DNA of 64,000 bases, taken from the NCBI RefSeq assembly GCF_018863195.1, contig NZ_JAHKRT010000006.1:186001-250000 (forward strand). The letters run 5' to 3'. This DNA comes from Sphingomonas quercus (GTDB taxonomy: Bacteria > Pseudomonadota > Alphaproteobacteria > Sphingomonadales > Sphingomonadaceae). Shown one piece after another: positions 28,474 to 41,063 of this stretch. The notes under the pieces are model-generated. The model worked only from the letters and a program-made list of their open reading frames with translations. It searched no databases and was not told the origin of the DNA. A program made the translations under genes and the position numbers. Numbering within the stretch: position 1 is the first letter of the stretch; each line of letters begins with the position of its first letter.

Positions 28474-29910
28474 TTATTCCGCGGCCGGCAGGCGCAGGCG
28501 GACGAGCAGGCCGCCGAGATCCTCGCTCTCCTCAAGCGCGACGGTGCCGCCATAGATTTCGGCGACGTCGCGCACGATGGCGAGGCCGAGGCCGGTGCCG
28601 GGCTTGTCGGTGTCGAGCCGGGCACCGCGCTTGAACAGCGTGCCGCGCTGCTCCTCGGGGATGCCGGCGCCGTCATCCTCGATCAGGAACTGCACGAAGC
28701 CGGCCTCTTCGGAGACGGTGACGAACACCCGGCTGCCGCCATATTTGGCGGCGTTCTCGATGAGGTTGCCGAGCATCTCGTCGAGATCCTGTCGCTCGAC
28801 ATGCGCGACGGCGTGACGGACGCCGGCAAGGTCGATCGTCGTGTCGGGATAGAGGCGGGCGACGGCGCGCTCCACCGCCTCCAGCGACGGCCATACCTCG
28901 GCGCGGCTCTGCGCGCTGCCGCGCCTGCCGACGGCGCGGGCGCGGGCAAGGTGGTGATCGACCTGGCGCCGCATCGTCGTCGCCTCGCGGATGACGGTGG
29001 TGTTGAGGTCGGCCGAATTGGCGGTGGCCTCGTTCATGATCACGGTCAGCGGCGTCTTGAGCGCATGGGCGAGATTGCCGGCGTGGCGGCGCGCCTCCTC
29101 GGCCTGGGTCTCGTTATGGGCGAGGAGCGCGTTGAGCTCCTCGACGAGGGGCGTGATCTCCTGCGGAAACGTCTCGTCGAGACGCGCGGCGCGGCCGCTG
29201 CGGATGCGTGCGATGGCGATGCGCACCCGCCTGAGCGGCCACAGCCCGTAGGTCAGCTGCAGCACCGACATGAAGATCAGGCCGAGCCCGAGCAGCGCGA
29301 AGGAGCGGACCAGCGTGCGGCGAAGCACGGCGATCTGCTCGTCGAGGATGGTGCGGCCCTGCGCGACCTGGAAGCGCCAGACCACGGGCGACCCCGGCAG
29401 CATCACGTCGCGCTCCAGCACGCGCAGCGGCTCCTGCGAGAATTCGCGGCTGTCGAAGGTGTGGACCTCCATATCGCTATGGTTCGGACCGACCTCCAGC
29501 GCGCGATCCCAGAGCGAGCGCGACCGGAACGGCTCGTAGCCGCGGCCGCTGATCTGGTAATAGAGCCCGGAATAGGGCTCCAGAAACCGCTGGTCGGCGA
29601 GCGGGCGGTTGAAGCGCACCTCCCCGTCCGGGCCGATCTCCGAAGAGGCGATCATCGCCGTCAGCACATAATCGAGCGCGCTGTCGAAATTGCGGGTGAT
29701 GGCGCTGGTCAGCACCCGGTCGAGCGCGACCCCGCCGCCGACCAGCAGCACGAGGATCCAGATCGCCGAGATGCCGAGCATACGCCGGGTGAGCGAGCCC
29801 GACCCCCGCCGACGCCGGCGGCGCAGGATGCGACGGGCCATGGCGACCGGCGCCGACCACCAGCGATCGGGCCGGTCGTCGTCCGGCCCGGGTTGCGCCT
29901 TACCCATCAT
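28474..29910 (-). CDS. Sensor histidine kinase, PhoQ-like
   Basis: A 478-residue membrane kinase: basic cytoplasmic N-terminus, TM1 near residues 45-63, periplasmic sensor region to about 200, TM2 near 202-220, HAMP, then the dimerisation helix with His282 in NLAHALKTPL. The ATPase part has NLIENAAKYGG, DDGAGIP and GTGLGLAIV. The response-regulator gene ends seven bases upstream, so both are one transcript. The signal is unknown; acid, metal or envelope stress is usual in this subgroup. Confidence 0.93.
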   Translation of the reverse strand: MMGKAQPGPDDDRPDRWWSAPVAMARRILRRRRRRGSGSLTRRMLGISAIWILVLLVGGGVALDRVLTSAITRNFDSALDYVLTAMIASSEIGPDGEVRFNRPLADQRFLEPYSGLYYQISGRGYEPFRSRSLWDRALEVGPNHSDMEVHTFDSREFSQEPLRVLERDVMLPGSPVVWRFQVAQGRTILDEQIAVLRRTLVRSFALLGLGLIFMSVLQLTYGLWPLRRVRIAIARIRSGRAARLDETFPQEITPLVEELNALLAHNETQAEEARRHAGNLAHALKTPLTVIMNEATANSADLNTTVIREATTMRRQVDHHLARARAVGRRGSAQSRAEVWPSLEAVERAVARLYPDTTIDLAGVRHAVAHVERQDLDEMLGNLIENAAKYGGSRVFVTVSEEAGFVQFLIEDDGAGIPEEQRGTLFKRGARLDTDKPGTGLGLAIVRDVAEIYGGTVALEESEDLGGLLVRLRLPAAE

Positions 29911-29917
29911 GGCCGGC

Positions 29918-30583
29918 TCAGGCGTCGGGGTCCTCCAGCGAATAGCCGAGGCCGCGGATGGTGGTGATCACGTCCTGGCCGAGCTTCTTGCGGATGCGCG
30001 TCACAAACACCTCGATGGTGTTCGAGTCGCGATCGAAATCCTGATCGTAGATATGCTCGATCAGCTCCGTGCGGCTGACCACCTTGCCCTTGTGATGAAG
30101 CAGGTAGGAGAGCAGCTTGTACTCCTGCGCGGTAAGCTTCACCGGCTCGCCCGCCAGCGTCACCTTGCCGGAGCGGGTGTCGAGGCGGACATCGCCCGCC
30201 GTCAGCTCGGACGAGGCGTTGCCGGCGGCGCGGCGGATCAGCGCGCGCAGTCGCGCGATCAGCTCCTCGGTCTGGAACGGCTTGGCGAGATAATCGTCGG
30301 CGCCGGCATCGAGGCCGGCCACCTTGTCCGACCAGCTGTCGCGCGCGGTCAGCACCAGCACCGGCATGGTGCGGCCTTCCTTGCGCCAGCGATCGAGCAC
30401 CGTCAGCCCGTCCACCTCCGGCAGGCCGAGATCCAGCACCACCGCGTCATAGGCCTCGGTCGAGCCGAGATAATGGCCGTCCTCGCCATCGGTGGCGAGG
30501 TCGATCGCATAGCCCGCCCCCTCCAGCGTGGCGCGGAGCTGGCGGCCGAGATTGGGCTCGTCCTCGACGATCAGAACGCGCAT
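29918..30583 (-). CDS. OmpR/PhoP-family response regulator
   Basis: A regulator of 221 residues with a receiver domain (acidic pocket VEDEP, phospho-acceptor Asp51 in VVLDLGLP, KPF near residue 100) and a winged-helix DNA-binding domain ending VTRIRKKLGQDVITTIRGLGY. It pairs with the kinase gene downstream. The start MRVLIVEDE at 30583 is chosen; a GTG two codons earlier (30589) also has a ribosome binding site in range. Confidence 0.95.
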   Translation of the reverse strand: MRVLIVEDEPNLGRQLRATLEGAGYAIDLATDGEDGHYLGSTEAYDAVVLDLGLPEVDGLTVLDRWRKEGRTMPVLVLTARDSWSDKVAGLDAGADDYLAKPFQTEELIARLRALIRRAAGNASSELTAGDVRLDTRSGKVTLAGEPVKLTAQEYKLLSYLLHHKGKVVSRTELIEHIYDQDFDRDSNTIEVFVTRIRKKLGQDVITTIRGLGYSLEDPDA

Positions 30584-30733
30584 CGACACCCTTTCCTTTC
30601 AAGCTGGCCCGGCTTCTGCCGCAGGCGACATGAACGGCAAATAACCGCCCGACACAAGCCACGGGTCCACCGCTTCCCCATAAGTGGATGAAACCGTAAG
30701 GGGTGCCAAGCGCCCATCGAGGAGGAAGCCCCC

Positions 30734-31843
<1,110 letters not shown>

Positions 31844-31856
31844 TGGCCGCCGCGGC

Positions 31857-32726
31857 ATGCTGATGGAACAGGCCGGTGCCTTCATCCTCACCCTCACCTG
31901 CGCCGACCAGGTGGGCATCGTGGCGCGCGTCGCGGGCGCCCTGGCCGGGCTGGACGGCTTCATTCTCGACAGCCAGCAATATGCCGATCTGGAGACCAAC
32001 CGCTTCTTCATGCGGGTCGTCTTCCGCGCAGGCGGGCCGCGCTTCCCGGATGCCGACGGCCTGCATGCCGCGCTGGCGCCCGTGGCGGACGCGCTGGAGC
32101 TGGACTGGGGCCTGGCCTCCGCCGAGGCGCGGCCGCGCATCCTGATCGCGGTGTCGAGGGGATCGCATTGCCTGAACGACCTGCTCTACCGCTGGCGCTC
32201 CGGTACGCTGCCGATCGACATTGCCGGCGTCGTCTCCAACCATCCCGACCTCGCCGAGCTGGTCCGCTGGCATGGCCTGCCCTGGCATCACCTGCCGGTC
32301 GGCGCCGACACAAGGCCGGCGCAGGAGGCGGCGATGCTGGCGTTGTTCGAGGAAGCGCGCGCCGACTATCTCGTGCTGGCCCGCTACATGCAGGTGCTGT
32401 CGGACGGTTTCGCCGGACAGCTGGCGGGGCGCTGCATCAACATCCACCACAGCTTCCTGCCCGGCTTCAAGGGCGCCAACCCCTATGCCCGCGCCCATGA
32501 TCGCGGCGTCAAGCTGATCGGCGCCACCGCCCATTTCGTCACCGCCGAGCTGGACGAGGGACCGATCATCGAGCAGGCGGTGGAGCGGGTGGACCATCGC
32601 GCCACCGCCGCCGAACTCGCCCGCACCGGTCGCGATATCGAGGCGCAGGTGCTGGCGCGCGCGGTGCGCTGGGTGGCGGAACGACGGGTGTTCCTGAACG
32701 GCCAGCGCACCGTCATTTTTCGCTGA
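31857..32726 (+). CDS. purU: Formyltetrahydrofolate deformylase
   Basis: A 289-residue enzyme hydrolysing 10-formyl-tetrahydrofolate to tetrahydrofolate and formate. It has an N-terminal ACT domain (TLTCADQVGIVARVAGAL) and a C-terminal formyl-transferase-like domain with the catalytic NIHHSFLPGFKGANPY and GATAHFVTAELDEGPII. It starts 13 bases after frmA and is 32 bases before the S-formylglutathione hydrolase, so the three are probably one operon. Here it can release formate from folate-bound one-carbon units while its neighbours release it from glutathione-bound ones. Confidence 0.96.
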   Translation: MLMEQAGAFILTLTCADQVGIVARVAGALAGLDGFILDSQQYADLETNRFFMRVVFRAGGPRFPDADGLHAALAPVADALELDWGLASAEARPRILIAVSRGSHCLNDLLYRWRSGTLPIDIAGVVSNHPDLAELVRWHGLPWHHLPVGADTRPAQEAAMLALFEEARADYLVLARYMQVLSDGFAGQLAGRCINIHHSFLPGFKGANPYARAHDRGVKLIGATAHFVTAELDEGPIIEQAVERVDHRATAAELARTGRDIEAQVLARAVRWVAERRVFLNGQRTVIFR

Positions 32727-32758
32727 GGCAAATTCCTTTCGGGCCAAGGAGAATCCCT

Positions 32759-33595
32759 ATGGAGACCGTCGCCACCTATCGCGCTCATGGCGGCACACAG
32801 GGTGTGTACCGCCACGCCTCGACCGAGACGCGGACCGACATGAGCTTTGCCGTCTTCGTGCCGCCGCACGCGGAGGGCGCGAGGCTGCCGGTGGTCTGGT
32901 ATCTCTCCGGCCTCACCTGCACGCATGCCAATGTCATGGAGAAGGGCGAGTATCGGCGCGCCTGCGCGGAACTCGGCCTGATCCTCGTCGCGCCCGATAC
33001 CTCGCCGCGGGGCGAGGGCGTGCCCGACGATGCGGAGGGCGCCTATGATTTCGGGCTCGGCGCCGGCTTCTACGTGGACGCCACCGAAGCGCCGTGGGCC
33101 GCCAACTACCGGATGTGGAGCTATGTCACCGCGGAGCTGCCTGCGCTGGTCGCCGCGCATTTCCCGGCGGACATGGCCCGCCAGTCGATCATGGGCCATT
33201 CGATGGGCGGCCATGGCGCGCTGACCATCGGCCTGAGCTTTCCCGAGCGGTATCGCGCGATCTCCGCCTTCGCGCCGATCGTCGCGCCGGCGCTGGTGCC
33301 ATGGGGTCGCAAGGCGCTGGGCCGATATCTGGGCGAGGACAAGGCGGCGTGGCGGCGGCACGACGCTCTGGCGCTGATCGAGGACGGGGCGCGCCTGCCC
33401 GCGCTATTGGTGGATCAGGGCGAGGCCGACCAGTTCCTGCGTGAACAGCTGCGGCCCGAGCTGCTGGAGACGGTGTGCGCCTCGGCCGGCCAGCCGCTGA
33501 CGCTGCGCATGCAGCCGGGCTACGACCACAGCTATTATTTCGTGTCGACCTTCATGGCCGATCAGCTCGCCTGGCACGCCGAACGGCTTGGATGA
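32759..33595 (+). CDS. fghA: S-formylglutathione hydrolase
   Basis: A 278-residue alpha/beta hydrolase (esterase D family) that hydrolyses S-formylglutathione to formate and glutathione. The nucleophile is Ser148 in GHSMGGHGA; YLSGLTCTHANVM forms the oxyanion region, and the C-terminal catalytic histidine is in GYDHSYYF. An AAGGAGA site lies upstream of the ATG. It completes formaldehyde detoxification begun by frmA. Confidence 0.96.
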   Translation: METVATYRAHGGTQGVYRHASTETRTDMSFAVFVPPHAEGARLPVVWYLSGLTCTHANVMEKGEYRRACAELGLILVAPDTSPRGEGVPDDAEGAYDFGLGAGFYVDATEAPWAANYRMWSYVTAELPALVAAHFPADMARQSIMGHSMGGHGALTIGLSFPERYRAISAFAPIVAPALVPWGRKALGRYLGEDKAAWRRHDALALIEDGARLPALLVDQGEADQFLREQLRPELLETVCASAGQPLTLRMQPGYDHSYYFVSTFMADQLAWHAERLG

Positions 33596-33644
33596 AGAAC
33601 GGCCGCGGAGCCGCCGCGGCGCCACGGCGCGGGCGAGGACCGGC

Positions 33645-34646
<1,002 letters not shown>

Positions 34647-34877
34647 TGCCTAGCCCTCGCCGCCGCTGAGGCCAAGCGGCTTGGCCTTTCAAGGCGCGAA
34701 CCGAATCTTGCCGGGCCCGATTGAGCGAAATGTCCCGAAGCTGGACAATCCGGCGTGGCGCGCATCAGATGAGAAGCCACGACGAACCGTTCATCGCAAA
34801 AAATGCCGACGGACATGGGTTGCAATGCACAAAGTTGCTTGACCTGTGGCCAACTAATCGCAGAAAAACGGGGCCCT

Positions 34878-35264
34878 ATGCAGAACCGCGCCCTTTTCCG
34901 CTCCGCGTCAATCGCGGCCGTCCTCCTCCTGTCCGCTTGCGGCCAGCCTGAAACGATCACCGCCGATGAGGCGCCGGACGACATGAAGGCGGCGCTGAAC
35001 GCAGCGAAGCCGGTCGAGCTGCCGCCGGCGATGACGGCCAGCAAGTCCTACCGTTGCAAGGACAACAGCCTGGTTTTCGTCGACTTCTTCGCGGGCGACA
35101 AGCAGGCGATCATCCATCCGGGCAAGAAGGATGCGACGCCGATCACGCTCAAGGCCGATGAGGCCGGCCAGCCGCTGACCGCCGACGGCTATACCGTCAA
35201 GGGCTCGGGCGCGACCATCCAGTATGCCGCCCCCGGCAAGGCGGAGCAGAGCTGCAAGGCCTGA
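34878..35264 (+). CDS. Small lipoprotein, possible MliC-type lysozyme inhibitor
   Basis: A 128-residue lipoprotein with lipobox LLSAC (Cys21). The mature part has one cysteine near its start (SYRCKDN) and one near its end (EQSCKA), with beta-strand repeats between and a GYTVKGSGATIQY stretch. This resembles membrane-bound inhibitors of C-type lysozyme (MliC/PliC), but the match is by pattern only. The start MQNRALFR at 34878 is preferred to the ATG at 34803. A good terminator follows. Confidence 0.7.
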   Translation: MQNRALFRSASIAAVLLLSACGQPETITADEAPDDMKAALNAAKPVELPPAMTASKSYRCKDNSLVFVDFFAGDKQAIIHPGKKDATPITLKADEAGQPLTADGYTVKGSGATIQYAAPGKAEQSCKA

Positions 35265-35787
35265 TCCGACGATCCAACCCATATCGGGGCCGGCGCGGGG
35301 ATACCGCGCCGGCCCTTTTTCTTTGCGCGGCCGATTCGTCGCCCATCGCCGCCAGCCGCCGCTGAAGCTCGGCCTCCGACACGTCCTCGACATGGGTGGC
35401 GATGTTCCACTGATGGCCGAACGGGTCGACGATCATGCCGGATCGGTCGCCGTAGAACTGGTCGGTCACCGGCTGCACGACGGTGGCCCCGGCGGCCACG
35501 GCGCGTGCGAAGGCGCGGTCGACATCCGGCACATAGAGCATGAACATCGCGGTGCCGCCGCCGCGCGATGTGGGCGACAGGGTGTCGCGATCGGGCCATT
35601 CGTCGGTCATCATGATGTGCGAATCGCCGATGCGCATCTCGGCGTGGGCGATCTTGTCGCCCATCGGCATCCGCATCACCTCCTCGGCGCCGAACGCCTC
35701 GACATACCAGTCGAGCGCCTTGGCGGCGCCGTTGATGATCAGATAGGGCGTGACCGTGTGATAGCCATCAGGAATCGGCTGAACCAT
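35197..35787 (-). CDS. VOC-family (glyoxalase-like) protein with extended tail
   Basis: A 196-residue protein of the vicinal-oxygen-chelate superfamily, of the PhnB/glyoxalase-like type: HTVTPYLIINGAAKALDWYV, AHAEMRIGDSHIMMTDE, DRSGMIVDPFGHQWNIATH. Such proteins are usually about 150 residues. The last about 45 residues after RRLAAMGDE are Arg/Pro-rich, run through the lipoprotein's terminator and overlap its 3' end by 68 bases, so the natural stop has probably been lost. The start MVQPIPDGYHT at 35787 fits the family; its ligand is unknown. Confidence 0.82.
   Translation of the reverse strand: MVQPIPDGYHTVTPYLIINGAAKALDWYVEAFGAEEVMRMPMGDKIAHAEMRIGDSHIMMTDEWPDRDTLSPTSRGGGTAMFMLYVPDVDRAFARAVAAGATVVQPVTDQFYGDRSGMIVDPFGHQWNIATHVEDVSEAELQRRLAAMGDESAAQRKRAGAVSPRRPRYGLDRRIRPCSSAPPCRGRHTGWSRPSP
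35287..35324 (+). terminator. Intrinsic terminator of the lipoprotein gene
   Basis: A perfect 12-bp GC-rich stem (35287-35298 with 35304-35315) and a five-base loop are followed by TTTTTCTTT on the forward strand. It lies 22 bases after the lipoprotein stop. The VOC reading frame on the other strand passes through it. Confidence 0.9.
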
Positions 35788-35889
35788 GTCGCTCTCCTCA
35801 GACGAATCGGGGCGCCCAGCATCCTCCCCTGCCGTGACACGCGCAATTCGGGCTGACATCAGGCCGTTGTCCGGTTACCGGCTTCGGCC

Positions 35890-38049
<2,160 letters not shown>

Positions 38050-38142
38050 GGCGCAGGGCAACGGCGCTCGACCGCTCGGCCCGCGGATGTTAGCCATGCC
38101 GTCGCCGTGTGCTGGGCGGCCCTGTAGCGGAGCGGTTGCGGC

Positions 38143-38346
38143 ATGACATCGTCCCTGATTGCCGCGATCTCCGCGGCGTGCGCCTGCCGCCCCGTCGCGG
38201 CGAGCGCCCTGCGCGGCTCCCTGGCGCCCGGCCTCGCCGCCATCGCCATTGCCGGGCCGGCGGTTGGGGCGCCGACGCTGGCGGGGGCCGACCTGTACGG
38301 CGGCGTGTGGCGGCGCCCCCGGTGGATGGCGGCGGCCGGCGCCTGA
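38143..38346 (+). CDS. Possible small hydrophobic protein
   Basis: A 67-residue reading with an Ala-rich, weakly hydrophobic middle (LAPGLAAIAIAGPAVGAP) and a basic end. GGAG lies about nine bases before its ATG. It stands in the 334-base gap between purL and the DUF418 gene (38050-38383), which otherwise holds nothing recognisable. No family is recognised, and it could be non-coding. Confidence 0.22.
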   Translation: MTSSLIAAISAACACRPVAASALRGSLAPGLAAIAIAGPAVGAPTLAGADLYGGVWRRPRWMAAAGA

Positions 38347-38383
38347 GCGCCCGCCCCTCACCGCTTCGATCGCTGATGCCCTG

Positions 38384-39655
38384 ATGCCCGACAGACCAGC
38401 CCTTCCCACCGGCCGTATCGCCACCCTCGACGGGGTGCGCGGGATGGCCGTGATGGGCATCCTGCTGATGAACATCGCCGGCTTCGCGCTGCCGGAAGGG
38501 GCCTATTACAACCCCGCAGCCTATGGCTCGAGCGGCCCGCTCGATTATGCCCTGTGGGCGGTGATGTTCCTGCTGGTCGACGGCAAGATGCGGGCTCTGT
38601 TCTCGATGCTGTTCGGCGCTTCGCTGCTGCTCGTCGCGGAGCGTGCCGAGACCGCTGGCGGGAGCGCGCCGGGCGTGCATTACCGGCGGATGCTGACGCT
38701 GGCACTGTTCGGGGCGGCGCATCTCTACCTGATCTGGTGGGGCGATATCCTGCTGCACTATGCGCTGGTGGGCTGCCTTGCCTTCGCCTTTCGCGGCCAG
38801 ACGGGGCCCGCGCTGCTGCGCGGAGCGATATTGTGCTTCGTGATCGAGGCGCTGATCGCCGCCATGCTCTACCTCAGCCTGCGCCAGATCGAGGTGGCGG
38901 GGACGACCCCCGGCGCGGCGGCGAGCGCGGTGAAGGGCTGGCTGGATACGCGCGCCGAGCTCGGCCTCTCCACGCCCGATCGGCTCGCCGCCGAGATCGC
39001 GCTCTATCGCGGGCCATGGTCCGGCATCGTCGCGGCGCTGACCGGGGAAAAGGCGCTGCTCCCCCTCTACCTCCTCTATGCCGGCGGGGCCGAGACGCTG
39101 GGGCTGATGCTGCTCGGCATGGCGGCGCTGCGGAGCGGCTTCCTCACCGGGCAATGGCCACGCCGGGCCTATTGGCGGGCGGCCGCGTGGGGCTACGGCA
39201 TCGGCCTCGCCGGGACCGGCCTGCTGCTGCTGCTCTGCCTGCGCTCCCGCTATGATTCGCTCACCGTGTTCGGGGCGAGCATGGCCGGCGGCCTGCCGTT
39301 CCGCCCGTTGGTGGCGATCGGCCATGCGGCGCTTGGCGTGCTATGGCTGACGGCCGGGCGAAGTGGCTTGCGCGACCGCGTCATCGCGGCCGGGCGCGTC
39401 GCCTTCAGCAACTATCTCGGCACCAGCCTCGCGATGACGGCGCTTTTCTACGGCTGGGGATTCGGCCTGTTCGGGCGGCTGGATCGCACCGCGCTCTATC
39501 TGGTGGTGGTGGGGGCGTGGGCGGTGATGCTGCTCTGGTCGAAGCCGTGGCTCGACCATTTCCGCTACGGCCCGCTGGAATGGCTGTGGCGGACGCTCGC
39601 TAGGGGGCGCCCGCAGCCCTTGCGCCGCCGGACGTCCCCGCCGAACGCGGCGTGA
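38384..39655 (+). CDS. DUF418-family polytopic membrane protein
   Basis: A 423-residue protein with about ten membrane segments. The beginning RIATLDGVRGMAVMGILLMNI and the C-terminal block RVAFSNYLGTSLAMT, GPLEWLWRTL are typical of DUF418 (YeiB-like) proteins, related to acyltransferase-like membrane proteins. No reaction is established for the family. Start ATG 38384 gives the standard N-terminus. Its last 56 bases overlap the convergent efflux lipoprotein gene. Confidence 0.9.
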   Translation: MPDRPALPTGRIATLDGVRGMAVMGILLMNIAGFALPEGAYYNPAAYGSSGPLDYALWAVMFLLVDGKMRALFSMLFGASLLLVAERAETAGGSAPGVHYRRMLTLALFGAAHLYLIWWGDILLHYALVGCLAFAFRGQTGPALLRGAILCFVIEALIAAMLYLSLRQIEVAGTTPGAAASAVKGWLDTRAELGLSTPDRLAAEIALYRGPWSGIVAALTGEKALLPLYLLYAGGAETLGLMLLGMAALRSGFLTGQWPRRAYWRAAAWGYGIGLAGTGLLLLLCLRSRYDSLTVFGASMAGGLPFRPLVAIGHAALGVLWLTAGRSGLRDRVIAAGRVAFSNYLGTSLAMTALFYGWGFGLFGRLDRTALYLVVVGAWAVMLLWSKPWLDHFRYGPLEWLWRTLARGRPQPLRRRTSPPNAA

Positions 39656-41063
39656 TGTCGGACAGCTCGTCGCCGCCGAGGCTGGTGTAGAGATCGACGA
39701 GGCTCGTCGCCCGCGACAGCCGCGCCGCGACCAAAGAGCGGCGCGCCGAGTAGAGCGTGCGTTGCGCAACCAGCGTGTCGAGGAACGGATCGATGCCCTG
39801 GCGATAGCGCGCCTCGCTCAGCGTCAGCGTATCACGCGCGGCGGCTTCCAGCCGCTCCTGCGCGGCGAACTCGGCGTCGATGGTCGAACGGCGGGCAAGC
39901 GCGTCGGCGACTTCGCGGAAGGCGGTCTGGATCGTCCGCTGATATTGGGCGAGGGCAAGATTGAAGCGGCCCCGTGCCGCCTCCAGATCGCCGCGACGCG
40001 CCCCGGCGTCGAAGATCGGCAGGCTGGCGGACGGGCCGGCGGACCAGGTGAAATTGCCGCTGTTGAACAGCGAGGACAGCGAAGTGCTGGCAAACCCGGC
40101 CACCGCCGTCAGGCTGATCGTCGGAAAAAAGGCAGCGCGCGCCGCGCCGATCTGGGCATTGCTGGCACGCAGCGCATATTCGGCCTGCAGCACGTCCGGC
40201 CGGCGCAGCAGGATGCGCGAATCGAGCCCGGCGGGAACGGCGGCGATCTGCGTGTCCACCGCCTCGATCGACACCGGCAGATCGGCGTCCGAGACGGGCG
40301 CGCCGACCAGCAGCTCCAGCGCGTTGCGATCCTGCACCACCTGCGCGATGAGGTTCTGGCGATCGGCCTCGGCCTGGGCGAGCACCGTTTCCGCCTGTCG
40401 CACGTCGGTGCGCGGCGCGACGCCGCCGTTGAGACGGGCGCGAGTGATCCTCAGCGACTGGCCGGCATTGTCGACGGTGTCCGCCGCGATGGCGAGCAGA
40501 CTGCGATCGGTGGCCAGCGCCAGATAGGCGCTGGCGACGTCGGAGACGAGCGCCAGCCGCGCCGAACGAACCCCGGCCTCGGTGGCGAAATAGCTGTCGA
40601 GCGCGGCCGCCGACAGGCTGCGCAGCCGGCCGAACAGGTCGAGTACGAAGGAGGTGTCGCCGACCTGGGCCGTATAGTTGGTCTGGGTGCCGGCATTGCG
40701 CGCCGAAGTGCCGCTGCCCGCCCCACCGACATCGCGGGTGGTGGCGCCGGCGCTGACGTCGATCTGCGGGAATATATTGGCGCGCTGAACGCGATATTGC
40801 CCCCGCGCGATCGCGACATTCGCCATCGCCGCCTTGAGATCCTGGTTGTTGGCCAGTGCCTGCGCGATGATCCGTTGCAGCGCAGGGTCGCGAAACACGT
40901 CGACGTAGCGGACGACCGGCAGGCTCGCCTCATCCTGCTGCAGCACGGGCGACCCGGCCGGCCAGCCCTGAGGCACCGCGGGGGCGGGCCGCGCATAATG
41001 CGGCTCCATGGTGCAGGCCGGCAGCAACGCCGCCAGCGCAATCAGCGAAACGGCATTTTTCAT
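39600..41063 (-). CDS. Outer-membrane efflux lipoprotein (OprM/NodT family)
   Basis: A 487-residue TolC-like channel. Lipobox LLPAC (Cys17) anchors it to the outer membrane. Two homologous halves each have long helices and barrel strands, and the NodT-type motif RLNGGVAPRTDVRQAETVLAQAEADR is clear. With the adaptor and RND pump upstream it completes a tripartite exporter. Its start overlaps the pump stop as ATGA. Confidence 0.95.
   Translation of the reverse strand: MKNAVSLIALAALLPACTMEPHYARPAPAVPQGWPAGSPVLQQDEASLPVVRYVDVFRDPALQRIIAQALANNQDLKAAMANVAIARGQYRVQRANIFPQIDVSAGATTRDVGGAGSGTSARNAGTQTNYTAQVGDTSFVLDLFGRLRSLSAAALDSYFATEAGVRSARLALVSDVASAYLALATDRSLLAIAADTVDNAGQSLRITRARLNGGVAPRTDVRQAETVLAQAEADRQNLIAQVVQDRNALELLVGAPVSDADLPVSIEAVDTQIAAVPAGLDSRILLRRPDVLQAEYALRASNAQIGAARAAFFPTISLTAVAGFASTSLSSLFNSGNFTWSAGPSASLPIFDAGARRGDLEAARGRFNLALAQYQRTIQTAFREVADALARRSTIDAEFAAQERLEAAARDTLTLSEARYRQGIDPFLDTLVAQRTLYSARRSLVAARLSRATSLVDLYTSLGGDELSDITPRSAGTSGGARAAGAP

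Noticed and set aside
34647-34877. Promoter with TTGACC before the lipoprotein gene
   Set aside because: The nearest -10-like TAATCG is only 10 bases away, too close for a sigma-70 promoter.
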